Below are positions 16,507 to 24,808 of a DNA stretch of 64,000 bases, in pieces. The translations under genes and the position numbers were made by a program. The notes beneath the pieces were generated by a model. It searched no databases. It worked only from the letters and a program-made list of their open reading frames with translations, and was not told the DNA's origin. The first letter of the stretch is position 1; the number at the start of each line of letters is the position of its first letter. The DNA comes from PALSA-1004 sp041483135 (GTDB lineage: Bacteria; Pseudomonadota; Gammaproteobacteria; Burkholderiales; SG8-41): positions 42,005 to 106,004 of the forward strand of contig JBGPFE010000012.1 in NCBI GenBank assembly GCA_041483135.1. Reading direction: 5' to 3'.

Positions 16507-17000
16507 GTTGTTGCGGCTTCTGGCGCTTCAGCGAGGTGCGCTTCGAGCGCACCGGGTTCGTCTTTCATATAGCGCTCGACCGCCGGGTAATCGATTTCGT
16601 AGAGCGGGTGCATCGAACCCGGCCACGCGCCGTTGGGAACGATGGCGACGGCTTCGACCATGAATCCCGGCACGAGCGTCAACTCGGGCTGCAGGCGCAG
16701 CACGTCGGTCGGCACCAGCCGTTCGGCGGTGATGAGCACGCGCTTCGCGGCGCGCGTCACCGGGTGATCCCAGAACGGCGTGCCGTAGACGCGCGCGTTG
16801 CCGAATTCGTCGGCTTCGTTGACATGTATCACGGCGACATCCGGCCGGATCGCCGGAATCACATACACTTCCTTGCCGGTATACGGGTCGGCGACGGTCT
16901 TCCAGTCGTTGATCTTCGGCAGATCGCTGCCGAAGACGCCGGCGACCGGCTGGAACGGGATTCCGTAGGAGGCTGCACGCAGCCCCGCGACGAGAGTCAT
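16494..17000 (-). pseudogene. CoA-transferase alpha subunit, C-terminal part after in-frame TGA
   Basis: 168 codons continuing the same frame as the part at 17001-17321, beginning with the ATG that directly follows the TGA. The sequence (YGIPFQPVAGVFGSDL then VYVIPAIRPDVAVIHVNEAD) is the second half of the glutaconate CoA-transferase alpha family. Family alignment suggests only one residue is replaced by the stop (EEHA-stop-MTLVAG where the family has about EEHxNxTL). Re-initiation at TGA-ATG could produce a split subunit, with GAAGAA upstream as a weak ribosome site. Otherwise this is a single-mutation pseudogene. The last residues fall in the repeat arm. Confidence 0.75.
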
Positions 17001-17321
17001 TCAGGCGTGTTCTTCGAGATACGCTTCCTTGCGCTCGATCGCATTGCGGAACCAGCGCGCAAGCCCGAAATTGCCTTCCATCGCGACGATGCCGGCACGG
17101 ACTTTCGCCACCGCGCCGGCGCGGCACAACAGATCGACGTCGTAACCGGGCGACGGCTTGATGATTTCGAGATTGCGTTTTTTCTGCCGCACGAGCTCGC
17201 GGACCAGCGCGAATGGCCCGCGATGCAGGAAGCTGCCGCCGATGGCGATCGAAGTGCCGTCATGGATGCGCGCGGCAAGTTCGCCCAGGCTGACGATTCT
17301 GGATGGAGCGGCAGCGGTCAT
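17001..17321 (-). pseudogene. CoA-transferase alpha subunit, N-terminal part ending in TGA
   Basis: 106 codons. GELAARIHDGTSIAIGGS and HRGPFALVRELVRQKKRNLE are the N-terminal Rossmann-like start of class I CoA-transferase alpha subunits, followed by MEGNFGLARWFRNAIE. The frame stops at TGA (17003-17001) and resumes immediately in the same frame. The upstream start ATG at 17321 is convincing and lies about 70 nt from the divergent TctC gene. Selenocysteine decoding is unlikely because no family member needs it here and no SECIS-like hairpin is evident after the codon. Confidence 0.75.
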
Positions 17322-17388
17322 GTGATTTCCTCTCGCGTCATCATAGCACCGTGCGATAATCGGGAAAAACCGGACAAGGAGAAGAGTT

Positions 17389-18552
17389 TTGCCAGTTGTT
17401 GGCGCTCGCGCGTTGCCTTTCGTGGCGTCGATTCTATTCGGGGCCGTTTGCTTCGCCCAAAATTATCCGTCGAAGCCGATCCGCATGATCGTCGCGGTCC
17501 GCCAAGGCGGGCGCACCGGATCCCGGCGAGGGGTTTGCTTTTGGGGCGGAGACGGGGCGCGGCCGCCGGGATTATTGCGATGTCTGCGCTATGCGTTGAC
17601 TCGCGCGTTGCCGCTCGTGGTGTCGATCCTCTGCGGAACCGTTTGCTGCGCCCAAAATTTTCCGTCGAAGCCGATCCGCATGATCGTTGCGGTTCCGCCG
17701 GGCGGGCCGGCGGATACCCTCGCACGACTGGTCGGTCCCCGGCTTGCCGAAGCGCTCGGGCAGAATGTCATCATCGACAACCGGCCGGGCGCGAACGGCA
17801 ATATCGCGTACGACATGGTGGCGCGCGCGGCTCCCGACGGCTACACGATCACGGAAGTCGCGGCGGGCATCGCGATCAACCCCAGCCTTTATCGCGACGT
17901 GAAGTTCGATCCGGTCAGGGACTTTGCGCCGATCACGCAGGGGATCTCGGTGCCCAATATCCTCGTCGTTCATTCATCGGTTGCCGCGGCTTCCGTCAAA
18001 GAGCTGATCGCGCTCGCCAAGGCGCGCCCGGGGCAACTCACGTTCGCGTCCGCCGGTAACGGCACCTCCGGCCACCTGGCGCTGGAAGAATTCAGACTGC
18101 TGGCGAAAATCGATGTGATACACGTTCCGTACAAAGGCGGCGGGCCCGCGTTGGGCGAAGTGATCGCGGGCCAGGTGCAGGCCTTGTTCTCCATTGCGCT
18201 CGCCGCTATGCCGCAGGTGAAAGCGGGGAAGGTTCGCGCGCTTGCGGTCACGAGCGCCCGGCGCTCGGCACTCGCGCCCGAGTTGCCGACGGTGGCGGAA
18301 TCGGGTTTCCCGGGTTTCGAGGTCGTCGGCTGGTTCGGGTGGGTGGCGCCTGTTGCGACGCCGAAAGCGATCGTCGACCGTCTGAACCGCGAGATCGTGC
18401 GCATTCTCGCGCTGCCGGACATGCGCGAGCGCTTGCAGGGTCTGGGCGCCGACCCGGTCGGCAACACACCGCAGGCGTTCGCGGCGTTTATCAAGAGCGA
18501 ACACGCCAAATGGGCGCGCGTGATCAAACAGGCCGGGGTCAAGGTCGACTAA
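17389..18552 (+). CDS. Bug/TctC-type solute receptor with duplicated N-terminus
   Basis: 387 residues, about 65 longer than a normal Bug receptor (about 320). The 5' end is doubled: ARALPFVASILFGAVCFAQN then YPSKPIRMIVAV recurs 65 codons later as TRALPLVVSILCGTVCCAQN then FPSKPIRMIVAV. The second copy continues into a complete receptor (PPGGPADTLARLVGPRLAEA, IIDNRPGANG, VPYKGGGPALGEVIAGQVQA). Such periplasmic receptors bind carboxylates for tripartite transport or sensing. The second signal peptide is probably the ancestral one, so the effective start may lie near 17590; the preceding partial copy may be debris translated in frame. No TctA/TctB membrane genes are nearby. Confidence 0.8.
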   Translation: MPVVGARALPFVASILFGAVCFAQNYPSKPIRMIVAVRQGGRTGSRRGVCFWGGDGARPPGLLRCLRYALTRALPLVVSILCGTVCCAQNFPSKPIRMIVAVPPGGPADTLARLVGPRLAEALGQNVIIDNRPGANGNIAYDMVARAAPDGYTITEVAAGIAINPSLYRDVKFDPVRDFAPITQGISVPNILVVHSSVAAASVKELIALAKARPGQLTFASAGNGTSGHLALEEFRLLAKIDVIHVPYKGGGPALGEVIAGQVQALFSIALAAMPQVKAGKVRALAVTSARRSALAPELPTVAESGFPGFEVVGWFGWVAPVATPKAIVDRLNREIVRILALPDMRERLQGLGADPVGNTPQAFAAFIKSEHAKWARVIKQAGVKVD

Positions 18553-18560
18553 GGCAAAAA

Positions 18561-18740
18561 CCGGCCACAGCGGGCACAGAGATCACAGAGAAAAATCAAG
18601 AATAATAATAACAAATAGGTTCGTCATTCCCGCGCAGGCGGGAATCCAGCCGAATGAAATCTATCCTGGATACCAGCCTACGCTGGTATGACGAGATTAA
18701 TGCTCTTTCTCTGTGTGCTCTGTGACCTCTGTGGCTATAA
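18561..18740. repeat. Inverted family B arms around two hairpins
   Basis: Left arm 18561-18592 (CCGGCCACAGCGGGCACAGA) and inverted right arm 18706-18740 (TTTCTCTGTGTGCTCTGTGA). Between them are two hairpins: ATTCCCGC/GCGGGAAT around 18628-18650 and ATACCAGC/GCTGGTAT around 18670-18692, the common REP-like CATTCCCGCG type. Confidence 0.75.
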
Positions 18741-18768
18741 GATTCGGGTTTGATCTGAAGGGCAGGGC

Positions 18769-19923
18769 ATGAGTCAGGCGCAAGGCATCAGGCAGGCCGG
18801 GTATTTCGATTGCCCGGGAGGCGGGCAGGTTGTGGTCGAAGGCACCACCGCCTTCATCGGGCACATGCGCAATCCGCACGGCACGTCGGTCGTCGACGTG
18901 TCCGACCCGAAGCATCCGAAGCTGCTCGCGAAAATCGAGATGCCCGCCGGCACGCATTCGCACAAAGCGCGCGTCGGCAACGGCATCATGCTCACCAATC
19001 ACGAACTGCTCGGCGCGAGAGTTCTGCGTGGCGAAGTCGCGCCCAAAGAATTCCGCGGCGGGCTCGGCGTCTACGACATCGAAAACCCGGCTAAACCGAA
19101 ACTGATCCTCAACTGGGAAGTGAGCGGCCCGGTCGCGCCGGGAACCGGCGTGCACCGCTTCGACTTCGACGGCCGTTACGCGTACATCTCGCCGACGTGC
19201 GAAGGTTACGTCGGCAACATCGTGATGATCCTCGACTTCAAGAACCCTGCGAAGCCCGAGGAAGTCGGGCGCTGGTGGATGCCCGGCCAGTGGACCGCCG
19301 GCGGTGAAAAGCCCGCGTGGGAAGGCAGCGCGCACCGCTGCCATCATCCGCTGCGCGTCGGCAACCGCCTCTATACGAGCTACTGGCACGGCGGGCTGGT
19401 GATTCTCGACATCGACGACATGCGCAAACCTAAATTCGTGTCGGGGCTCGACTGGAGCCCGCCGTTTCCGTGGCCAACGCACACCGCGCTGCGCGTGCCG
19501 TTCAAGGTCGAGGGCCGCGATTTGATGGTCGTGTCCGACGAGGACGTGATCCGCCTGCCGGACTGTCCGCCGTATCCGTCGGCGTTCCTGTGGGTGGTCG
19601 ATATCACCGACGAAAAGCATCCGGCGCAGTTTGCGAGCTTCCAGCTCGACCACATTCCGCCGGTCGAGCAGCCGTACATGACCGGCTGCCACCAGCCCGT
19701 CGAAAAAATCACCAGCACCGAGATTCCGGTTGCGTGGTTCGCGCACGGTCTGCGCGTCGTCGACATCTCGAAGCCGCACGCGCCGCGCGAGATCGCGTAT
19801 TATCTGCCTGACGTGCCACAGGGCTCCGAGCGCGTGCAGAGCAACGACGTGTTCGTCGATGGCCGTGGACTGATTTACCTGCTCGACCGCGTGCGCGGTC
19901 TCAACATTCTCGAAAGAAAGTAA
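18769..19923 (+). CDS. LVIVD-repeat beta-propeller protein
   Basis: 384 residues with recurring blades such as GTSVVDVSDPKHPKLLAKIE, GLGVYDIENPAKPKLI, GLVILDIDDMRKPKFV and GLRVVDISKPHAPREIAYY, the LVIVD pattern of a beta-propeller. No signal peptide is visible at the MSQAQGIRQAGYFDCPG start, so it is probably cytoplasmic. Conserved His/Cys residues (THSHKARVGN, SAHRCHHPLRVGN) hint at a metal or catalytic site. Its TAA overlaps the ATG of the lyase gene (TAATG), so the two are translationally coupled and likely work on the same catabolic substrate. No reaction is known to me. Confidence 0.8.
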   Translation: MSQAQGIRQAGYFDCPGGGQVVVEGTTAFIGHMRNPHGTSVVDVSDPKHPKLLAKIEMPAGTHSHKARVGNGIMLTNHELLGARVLRGEVAPKEFRGGLGVYDIENPAKPKLILNWEVSGPVAPGTGVHRFDFDGRYAYISPTCEGYVGNIVMILDFKNPAKPEEVGRWWMPGQWTAGGEKPAWEGSAHRCHHPLRVGNRLYTSYWHGGLVILDIDDMRKPKFVSGLDWSPPFPWPTHTALRVPFKVEGRDLMVVSDEDVIRLPDCPPYPSAFLWVVDITDEKHPAQFASFQLDHIPPVEQPYMTGCHQPVEKITSTEIPVAWFAHGLRVVDISKPHAPREIAYYLPDVPQGSERVQSNDVFVDGRGLIYLLDRVRGLNILERK

Positions 19924-21287
19924 TGGCATCCGGCGTGTTCGACATGATTTTGTTGCGCCACTTGTGGGGCACCGACGAGCTGCGCGCGATTTTCTGCGAC
20001 GAGAACCGCGTGCAGAAATGGTACGACTTCGAGGCCGCGCTCGCGCTCGAGCAGGCGGAGCTCGGCATCATCCCGCGCGCCGCGGCGCAGGAAATCGCGG
20101 CACAGGCGAAAGTTGCGAACGTCGATCTCGAAGCGATCGCCGCGGAAATCCGCGACGTCAAGCATCCGCTGGTGCCGGCGCTGCGCGCGCTGCAGAAAAA
20201 ATGCAAGGGCGACCTCGGCGAATACGTTCACTACGGCCCGACCACGCAGGACGTGCTCGACACGGGTGTCGTGCTGCAGACGAAGCAGGCGCACGCGATC
20301 TTCCTGCGCGACATGCGCGACATCGGCCGCGAACTTTACCGCCTGACCGAAACGCACAAGAACACGCCGATGACCGGCCGCTCGCACGCGGTGCAGGCGC
20401 TGCCGATCACGTTCGGCCACAAGAGCGCGATATGGCTCTCGGAGATGGCGCGCCACGTCGAGCGCATGAAGCAGCTCGAGCCGCGCGTGTTCGTCGGCAT
20501 CCTCGTCGGCGCGGTCGGCACCATGGCGTCGTACGGGCCGCAGGGGATCGAGCTCGACAAGCGCGTGATGAAACGGCTCGGGCTTGGCGTCGCCGATATC
20601 AACTGGCAACCGGCGCGCGACCGCCTCGCCGAGTACGTGAGCGTGCTGGGACTCATCGGCGGCACGCTCGGCAAGATCGCGAACGAGATCATCAACCTCC
20701 AGCGCAACGAGGTCGACGAGCTGGAGGAACCGTGGAACGAAGGCAAGATCGGCTCGTCGACCATGCCGCACAAGCGCAATCCGTCGGTGTGCGAAAACAT
20801 CGTGACCGTGAGCCGCGTGATCCGCTACAGCGTGGCGCTGATGCAGGAAGCGATGTGCGTCGAGCACGAGCGCGACGGCGCGGCGTGGCGCATGGAATGG
20901 AAAGCGCTGCCGGAAGCGTGCCTGATGCTGGGCGTGATGCTCGCGCAGACCAAGTTCGTGCTCGCCGGGCTCAAGGTCAACACCGGCAAGATGCGCAAGA
21001 ACCTCGATCTGCTGGGCGGCTTCCTGCTGTCGGAGCGCGTGATGTTCGTGCTCTCCGACAAGGTCGGCAAGCAGACCGCGCACGAGCTCGTGTACGAAGC
21101 CTCGATGCACGGCATGCAGCACGGCGTCACGTTCGAGAAGGCGCTGTTCGAAAACAAGCAGGTGCGCGACGCGCTCTCCGAGAAGGAACTGCGCGCGGCG
21201 CTCGATCCGACGACTTACGTCGGCCTCGCGCCGAAAATCGTCGACGACGTGCTCGCGCAGGTCAAGGCGAGCGGCTGGTTAAATTAA
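19923..21287 (+). CDS. Adenylosuccinate lyase/fumarase superfamily lyase
   Basis: 454 residues. The superfamily signature GSSTMPHKRNPSVCEN, GRSHAVQALPITFGHK with its catalytic His, and HYGPTTQDVLDT are all present, so the active site appears intact. The family eliminates fumarate from a succinyl-substituted substrate. PurB itself is possible, but the gene is coupled to an LVIVD protein and followed by a 2-hydroxyacid dehydrogenase and TctC genes, not purine genes. I infer a catabolic C-N or C-O lyase of the same fold, such as those for aminopolycarboxylates or carboxymuconate. Confidence 0.8.
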   Translation: MASGVFDMILLRHLWGTDELRAIFCDENRVQKWYDFEAALALEQAELGIIPRAAAQEIAAQAKVANVDLEAIAAEIRDVKHPLVPALRALQKKCKGDLGEYVHYGPTTQDVLDTGVVLQTKQAHAIFLRDMRDIGRELYRLTETHKNTPMTGRSHAVQALPITFGHKSAIWLSEMARHVERMKQLEPRVFVGILVGAVGTMASYGPQGIELDKRVMKRLGLGVADINWQPARDRLAEYVSVLGLIGGTLGKIANEIINLQRNEVDELEEPWNEGKIGSSTMPHKRNPSVCENIVTVSRVIRYSVALMQEAMCVEHERDGAAWRMEWKALPEACLMLGVMLAQTKFVLAGLKVNTGKMRKNLDLLGGFLLSERVMFVLSDKVGKQTAHELVYEASMHGMQHGVTFEKALFENKQVRDALSEKELRAALDPTTYVGLAPKIVDDVLAQVKASGWLN

Positions 21288-21300
21288 ATCAAAATCAATT

Positions 21301-21448
21301 TGCCACAGAGGGCACAGAGATCCCGGAGAAAATCCTATCAGAAAAACCGGATTTCCCTTCAGCGGGAATGACGGCAATTTCTGGATTCCATTTATTTCTC
21401 AAGAATTTTGGTTTTATCTCTGTGTTTTCTGTGCCCTCTGTGGCTATA
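21301..21448. repeat. Inverted family B arms between lyase and dehydrogenase genes
   Basis: Left arm 21301-21330 (GCCACAGAGGGCACAGAGAT) and inverted arm 21411-21448 (TTTTCTGTGCCCTCTGTGGC) surround a short inverted segment (GGATTTCCC/GGGAATGA-type). Confidence 0.75.
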
Positions 21449-21464
21449 GTTTCAGGAGTTTGAA

Positions 21465-22448
21465 TTGAATATCACGATACTCGACGATTACCACGATACG
21501 GTTCGCACCTTGGCGTGCTTCAGCAAGCTCGCCGGCCACAAAGTCAAGATCTGGAACGACCACACCAAGGACGTCGACGTGCTCGCCAAACGGTTGAAGG
21601 ACACCGAGGCACTGGTGCTGATACGCGAGCGCACGCCGATCCGCGCGCCGCTGATCGAGCGCCTGCCGAAATTGAAGCTCATCAGCCAGCGCAGCGTTTA
21701 TCCGCACATCGATCTGGATGCGTGCACGCGGCGCGGCATTGTCCTGTCTTCGAGCCAGCATCCCGGCAGTCCGTCGTATGCGACCGCCGAACTCACGTGG
21801 GGACTCGCGCTCGCCGCAATGCGCCAGATCCCGCAGCAGATGGCCGCGCTCAAGGCGGGCAAGTGGCAGATCGGCGTCGGCCTCAGCGCGCGGGGAAAGA
21901 CGCTCGGCATCTATGGCTACGGCCGCATCGGCAGCGTCGTCGCGGGCTACGGCAAGGCGTTCGGCATGAAAGTGCTGGTGTGGGCGCGCGAAACGTCGCT
22001 CGCCACCGCGCGCGCCGACGGTTATGCCGCCGCCGCGAGCAAGCAGGCGCTGTTCGAGGAGTCGGACGTGCTGTCGCTGCACATGCGCCTGATCGATGCC
22101 ACGCGTGGCATCGTGACTGCGGCCGACCTCGCGCACATGAAGCCGACCGCGCTGATCGTCAACACCAGCCGCGCCGGACTGATCGAGCCGGATGCGCTGG
22201 TCAACGCGCTGCGCGCCGGGCGCCCGGGCATGGCGGCGGTCGACGTTTACGAGGAAGAGCCGCTGCTCGACACGAAACACCCGCTGCTCAACATGGACAA
22301 CGTGGTATGCACGCCGCACATCGGTTACGTCGGACGCGACGAGTTCGAAATCCAGTTCACCGAGATTTTCGACCAGATACTCGCCTACGTTGACGGCAAA
22401 CCGGTCAACGTGATCAATCCCGAAGTGCTGGAAGCGGCGAAAAAATAA
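21465..22448 (+). CDS. D-2-hydroxyacid dehydrogenase (NAD-dependent)
   Basis: 327 residues. The start is TTG at 21465, supported by AGGAG 6 nt upstream; no ATG fits. Rossmann motif YGYGRIGSVVAGYGKAFGMK (about 148-167), catalytic Arg in NTSRAGLIEPDAL, and the Glu/His pair ending in TPHIGYVGRDEFEIQ. The family reduces 2-oxo acids to D-2-hydroxy acids or the reverse, as in 3-phosphoglycerate or hydroxypyruvate dehydrogenases. It follows the ASL-type lyase and precedes two TctC genes, so oxidation of a hydroxy acid derived from an imported carboxylate is likely. Confidence 0.85.
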   Translation: MNITILDDYHDTVRTLACFSKLAGHKVKIWNDHTKDVDVLAKRLKDTEALVLIRERTPIRAPLIERLPKLKLISQRSVYPHIDLDACTRRGIVLSSSQHPGSPSYATAELTWGLALAAMRQIPQQMAALKAGKWQIGVGLSARGKTLGIYGYGRIGSVVAGYGKAFGMKVLVWARETSLATARADGYAAAASKQALFEESDVLSLHMRLIDATRGIVTAADLAHMKPTALIVNTSRAGLIEPDALVNALRAGRPGMAAVDVYEEEPLLDTKHPLLNMDNVVCTPHIGYVGRDEFEIQFTEIFDQILAYVDGKPVNVINPEVLEAAKK

Positions 22449-22479
22449 CGCCGCCCGGCGGCGAAGCCCGGAGGAAGGC

Positions 22480-23466
22480 ATGCTATTCGTAGCACGGTTC
22501 ATTGCACTTGCATTGTGGTGCGCGCTCGCGGGGCAGGCCGCGGCGCAGAGCGCGAAGGGCGCGGCTGCGAACTATCCCGACAAACCGGTACGCTGGGTGG
22601 TGCCGTTCACGCCGGGCGCGTCCAACGACATCATCGGGCGGTTGGTCGCGGCCAAGCTCGGTGAGTCTTGGGGACAGCAGTTCATCATCGACAACCGGCC
22701 CGGCGCCGGCGGCCTGATCGGCGGCGACACCGTGGCCAAGGCCGCGCCCGACGGCTACACGCTGCTGCTCTCGAATCCGGGGCCCAACGTAAACAGCCCG
22801 CTGCTGTCGAAAAAATCGCCCTACAAGGTCGAGGATTTCGCGCCGGTGATATTTTTCGGCTACGCGCCGCTGCTGATCCTCGCCAATCCGTCGTTCCCGC
22901 CGAAAAATCCGCAGGAGCTGCTCGAATACCTGAAGGCAAATCCGGACAAGGTCAATTGGGGTTCGTCCGGCATCGGCAGCAGCCTGCACATCGGGCTCGC
23001 GCTGTTCCAGGCCGCGACCGGCGTCAAGGTCACGCATGTGCCGTACAAGGGCTCGGCGCCAGCGCTGACCGATCTGGTCGGCGGGCAAATCCAGCTGATG
23101 CACACCACCACGGTGTCGGCCGAGGCGCAGATCAAATCGGGGCGCGTGCGCGTGATCGGCGTCGCGAGCGCCAAGCGCGCGGCGCTGTTGCCCGACGTGC
23201 CGACGCTCGCCGAGGGTGGCATCAAGGATGCCGAGGCCATCGTCTGGTTCGGCATGGCGGCGCCGGCGAAAACGCCGCGCGCGATCATCGACAAGCTCAA
23301 CGCGGAATCGAACCGGATACTCAAGCTGCCCGACGTCAAGCGGCGCCTCGACGAACTCGGGCTCGAAGTGCAGGGCGGCACGCCCGAGCAGTTTGCCGCG
23401 TTCGTCAGGAAGGAAGCCGAGCGGATCGGCAAGCTGATCAAGAGCGGCGCGCTCAAGCCAGAGTGA
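22480..23466 (+). CDS. Bug/TctC-type tricarboxylate-family receptor
   Basis: 328 residues, normal length. N-terminal signal peptide (FIALALWCALAGQAAAQ), then YPDKPVRWVVPFTPGASNDI, IIDNRPGAGGLIGGD, and THVPYKGSAPALTDLVGGQIQ, the hallmarks of periplasmic Bug receptors. It lies 31 nt after the 2-hydroxyacid dehydrogenase with GGAGG before its ATG, so it is probably co-transcribed. It binds an organic acid in the periplasm, but the TctA/TctB permease must be elsewhere. Confidence 0.9.
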   Translation: MLFVARFIALALWCALAGQAAAQSAKGAAANYPDKPVRWVVPFTPGASNDIIGRLVAAKLGESWGQQFIIDNRPGAGGLIGGDTVAKAAPDGYTLLLSNPGPNVNSPLLSKKSPYKVEDFAPVIFFGYAPLLILANPSFPPKNPQELLEYLKANPDKVNWGSSGIGSSLHIGLALFQAATGVKVTHVPYKGSAPALTDLVGGQIQLMHTTTVSAEAQIKSGRVRVIGVASAKRAALLPDVPTLAEGGIKDAEAIVWFGMAAPAKTPRAIIDKLNAESNRILKLPDVKRRLDELGLEVQGGTPEQFAAFVRKEAERIGKLIKSGALKPE

Positions 23467-23483
23467 GCATTGAAACCCTGATG

Positions 23484-23517
23484 GAACCGCCGATGAACGC
23501 CGATAAACGCCGATGAG
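23484..23517. repeat. Dispersed arm, family A
   Basis: GGAACCGCCGATGAACGCCG followed by a second unit, a direct-orientation family A arm between the two TctC genes. Confidence 0.7.
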
Positions 23518-24709
23518 AACAAGCGACTCGATTAGGGACGCTGGAATATGTTCCTCCTCTGCGGGCGAAGGGCAGTATGGAGGCAAGGTCGGGGACATAT
23601 TCTATTTTCTGCTTGTAATCGCGCTTGTTGCCGGAGCGTCGCTATTCTTAGGGTCGGCCGTTGCACAACCTTATCCGTCGAAACCAATAAAAATAATTGT
23701 CCCGTTCGCAGAGGCGGGCGCGTCCGGACTCGTTAGCCGCAGGCCCGTTCGCGGGAAGGGCGCGCAGGCCGCCGGGTTTTACCGGGTAGCAGCCATCGCT
23801 GAACAAACTTATCCGACAAAATCCATCCGGTTAATCGTTCCATTCGCGCCAGGCGGCCCGAACGACATCATCGCGCGCATCGTCGGCCAGAAACTCAACG
23901 AGCTGTGGGGCCATCCGGTCGTGATCGAAAACCGCGGCGGCTCCGGCGGCACCATCGGCATCGAGATCGCCGTAAAATCGCCCGCGGACGGCTACACGCT
24001 CGCGATGGGCGGCTCGAGCAATCTCACGGTCGCGCCCGCACTCTACCCGAAGCTCGCTTACGACCCGCTGCGCGACATCACGCCCGTCGTCAACGTCGCT
24101 ATCGTGCCGTACGTGCTGGCGATCAATCCGCACGTGCCGGCGCGGAACGTCAGGGAGCTGATCGCCGTCGCAAAATCGCAGCGCGGACGGCTGAGCTACG
24201 GCTCATCGGGCGTCGGCGCAATGTCGCACCTCGCCGCGGAGCTTCTCAAATCGTCGGCCGGCGTGGACATCGTGCACGTGCCATACAAGGGCACGGTGCC
24301 CGCGGTGACCGACATGATCGCAGGACAGATCGACATGATGCTCGCCGATTACGCGGCGGTCGCGCCGTACGCGAAGGCGGGCAAGCTGCGCCTGCTCGCG
24401 GTCGCCGGCGGCAAGCGCTCGGCTGCCGCGCCGGAGCTGCCGACCATGGCGGAGGCGGGCATCAAGGGTTACGCGATCGATACATGGTTCGGCATCGTCG
24501 CGCCGGCTGGCGTCGCGAAAGACATCGTCGCGAAGCTCAATGCCGCAATCGTGAATGCGCTGAAGACCGCCGACGTCAGGCAGCGCTTCGGCGAGCTCGG
24601 TTACGAGGCGATCGGCGACACGCCCGGCGAGTTCGCGGCGACTATCAAAGCTGACATCGAGAAATTCGGACGCGTGATAAAAAGCGCCGGCATCAAGACC
24701 GAGTTGTGA
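23513..24709 (+). CDS. Bug/TctC-type receptor with partial N-terminal duplicate
   Basis: 398 residues, about 70 longer than the family norm. The first copy has a signal-like helix (FLLVIALVAGASLFLGSAVA) and PYPSKPIKIIVPFAEAGASG then LVSRRPVRGKG. After about 20 residues a second start, AEQTYPTKSIRLIVPFAPGG then PNDIIARIVGQKL, leads into the full receptor with VIENRGGSGGT and VPYKGTVPAVTDM. The first piece reads as a truncated paralogue spliced in front of the complete gene. The start codon is uncertain because the ORF begins inside a family A arm; the ATG at 23548 is in another frame. Function as for the preceding receptor. Confidence 0.75.
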   Translation: MRTSDSIRDAGICSSSAGEGQYGGKVGDIFYFLLVIALVAGASLFLGSAVAQPYPSKPIKIIVPFAEAGASGLVSRRPVRGKGAQAAGFYRVAAIAEQTYPTKSIRLIVPFAPGGPNDIIARIVGQKLNELWGHPVVIENRGGSGGTIGIEIAVKSPADGYTLAMGGSSNLTVAPALYPKLAYDPLRDITPVVNVAIVPYVLAINPHVPARNVRELIAVAKSQRGRLSYGSSGVGAMSHLAAELLKSSAGVDIVHVPYKGTVPAVTDMIAGQIDMMLADYAAVAPYAKAGKLRLLAVAGGKRSAAAPELPTMAEAGIKGYAIDTWFGIVAPAGVAKDIVAKLNAAIVNALKTADVRQRFGELGYEAIGDTPGEFAATIKADIEKFGRVIKSAGIKTEL

Positions 24710-24712
24710 CTG

Positions 24713-24808
24713 GTGATTCAGCGATCAAGCGATTAGGTGATTAAGCGATTGAGCGATTGCGTGATTTAGTCCCAATCACTCAATTCCCTAATCACTTAAT
24801 TACCTCAA
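24713..24808. repeat. GCGATTNAG tandem arm with inverted partner
   Basis: 24713-24765 has five to six units of the form GTGATT-AGCGATC-AAGCGATT; 24772-24808 is the inverted form (AATCACTCAATTCCCTAATC). It separates the convergent TctC and PhoD genes and may act as a bidirectional terminator. Confidence 0.7.

Noticed and set aside
17001..17003. Selenocysteine codon in the CoA-transferase
   Set aside because: The position is not Cys/Sec in the family and no SECIS-like hairpin is seen after TGA.
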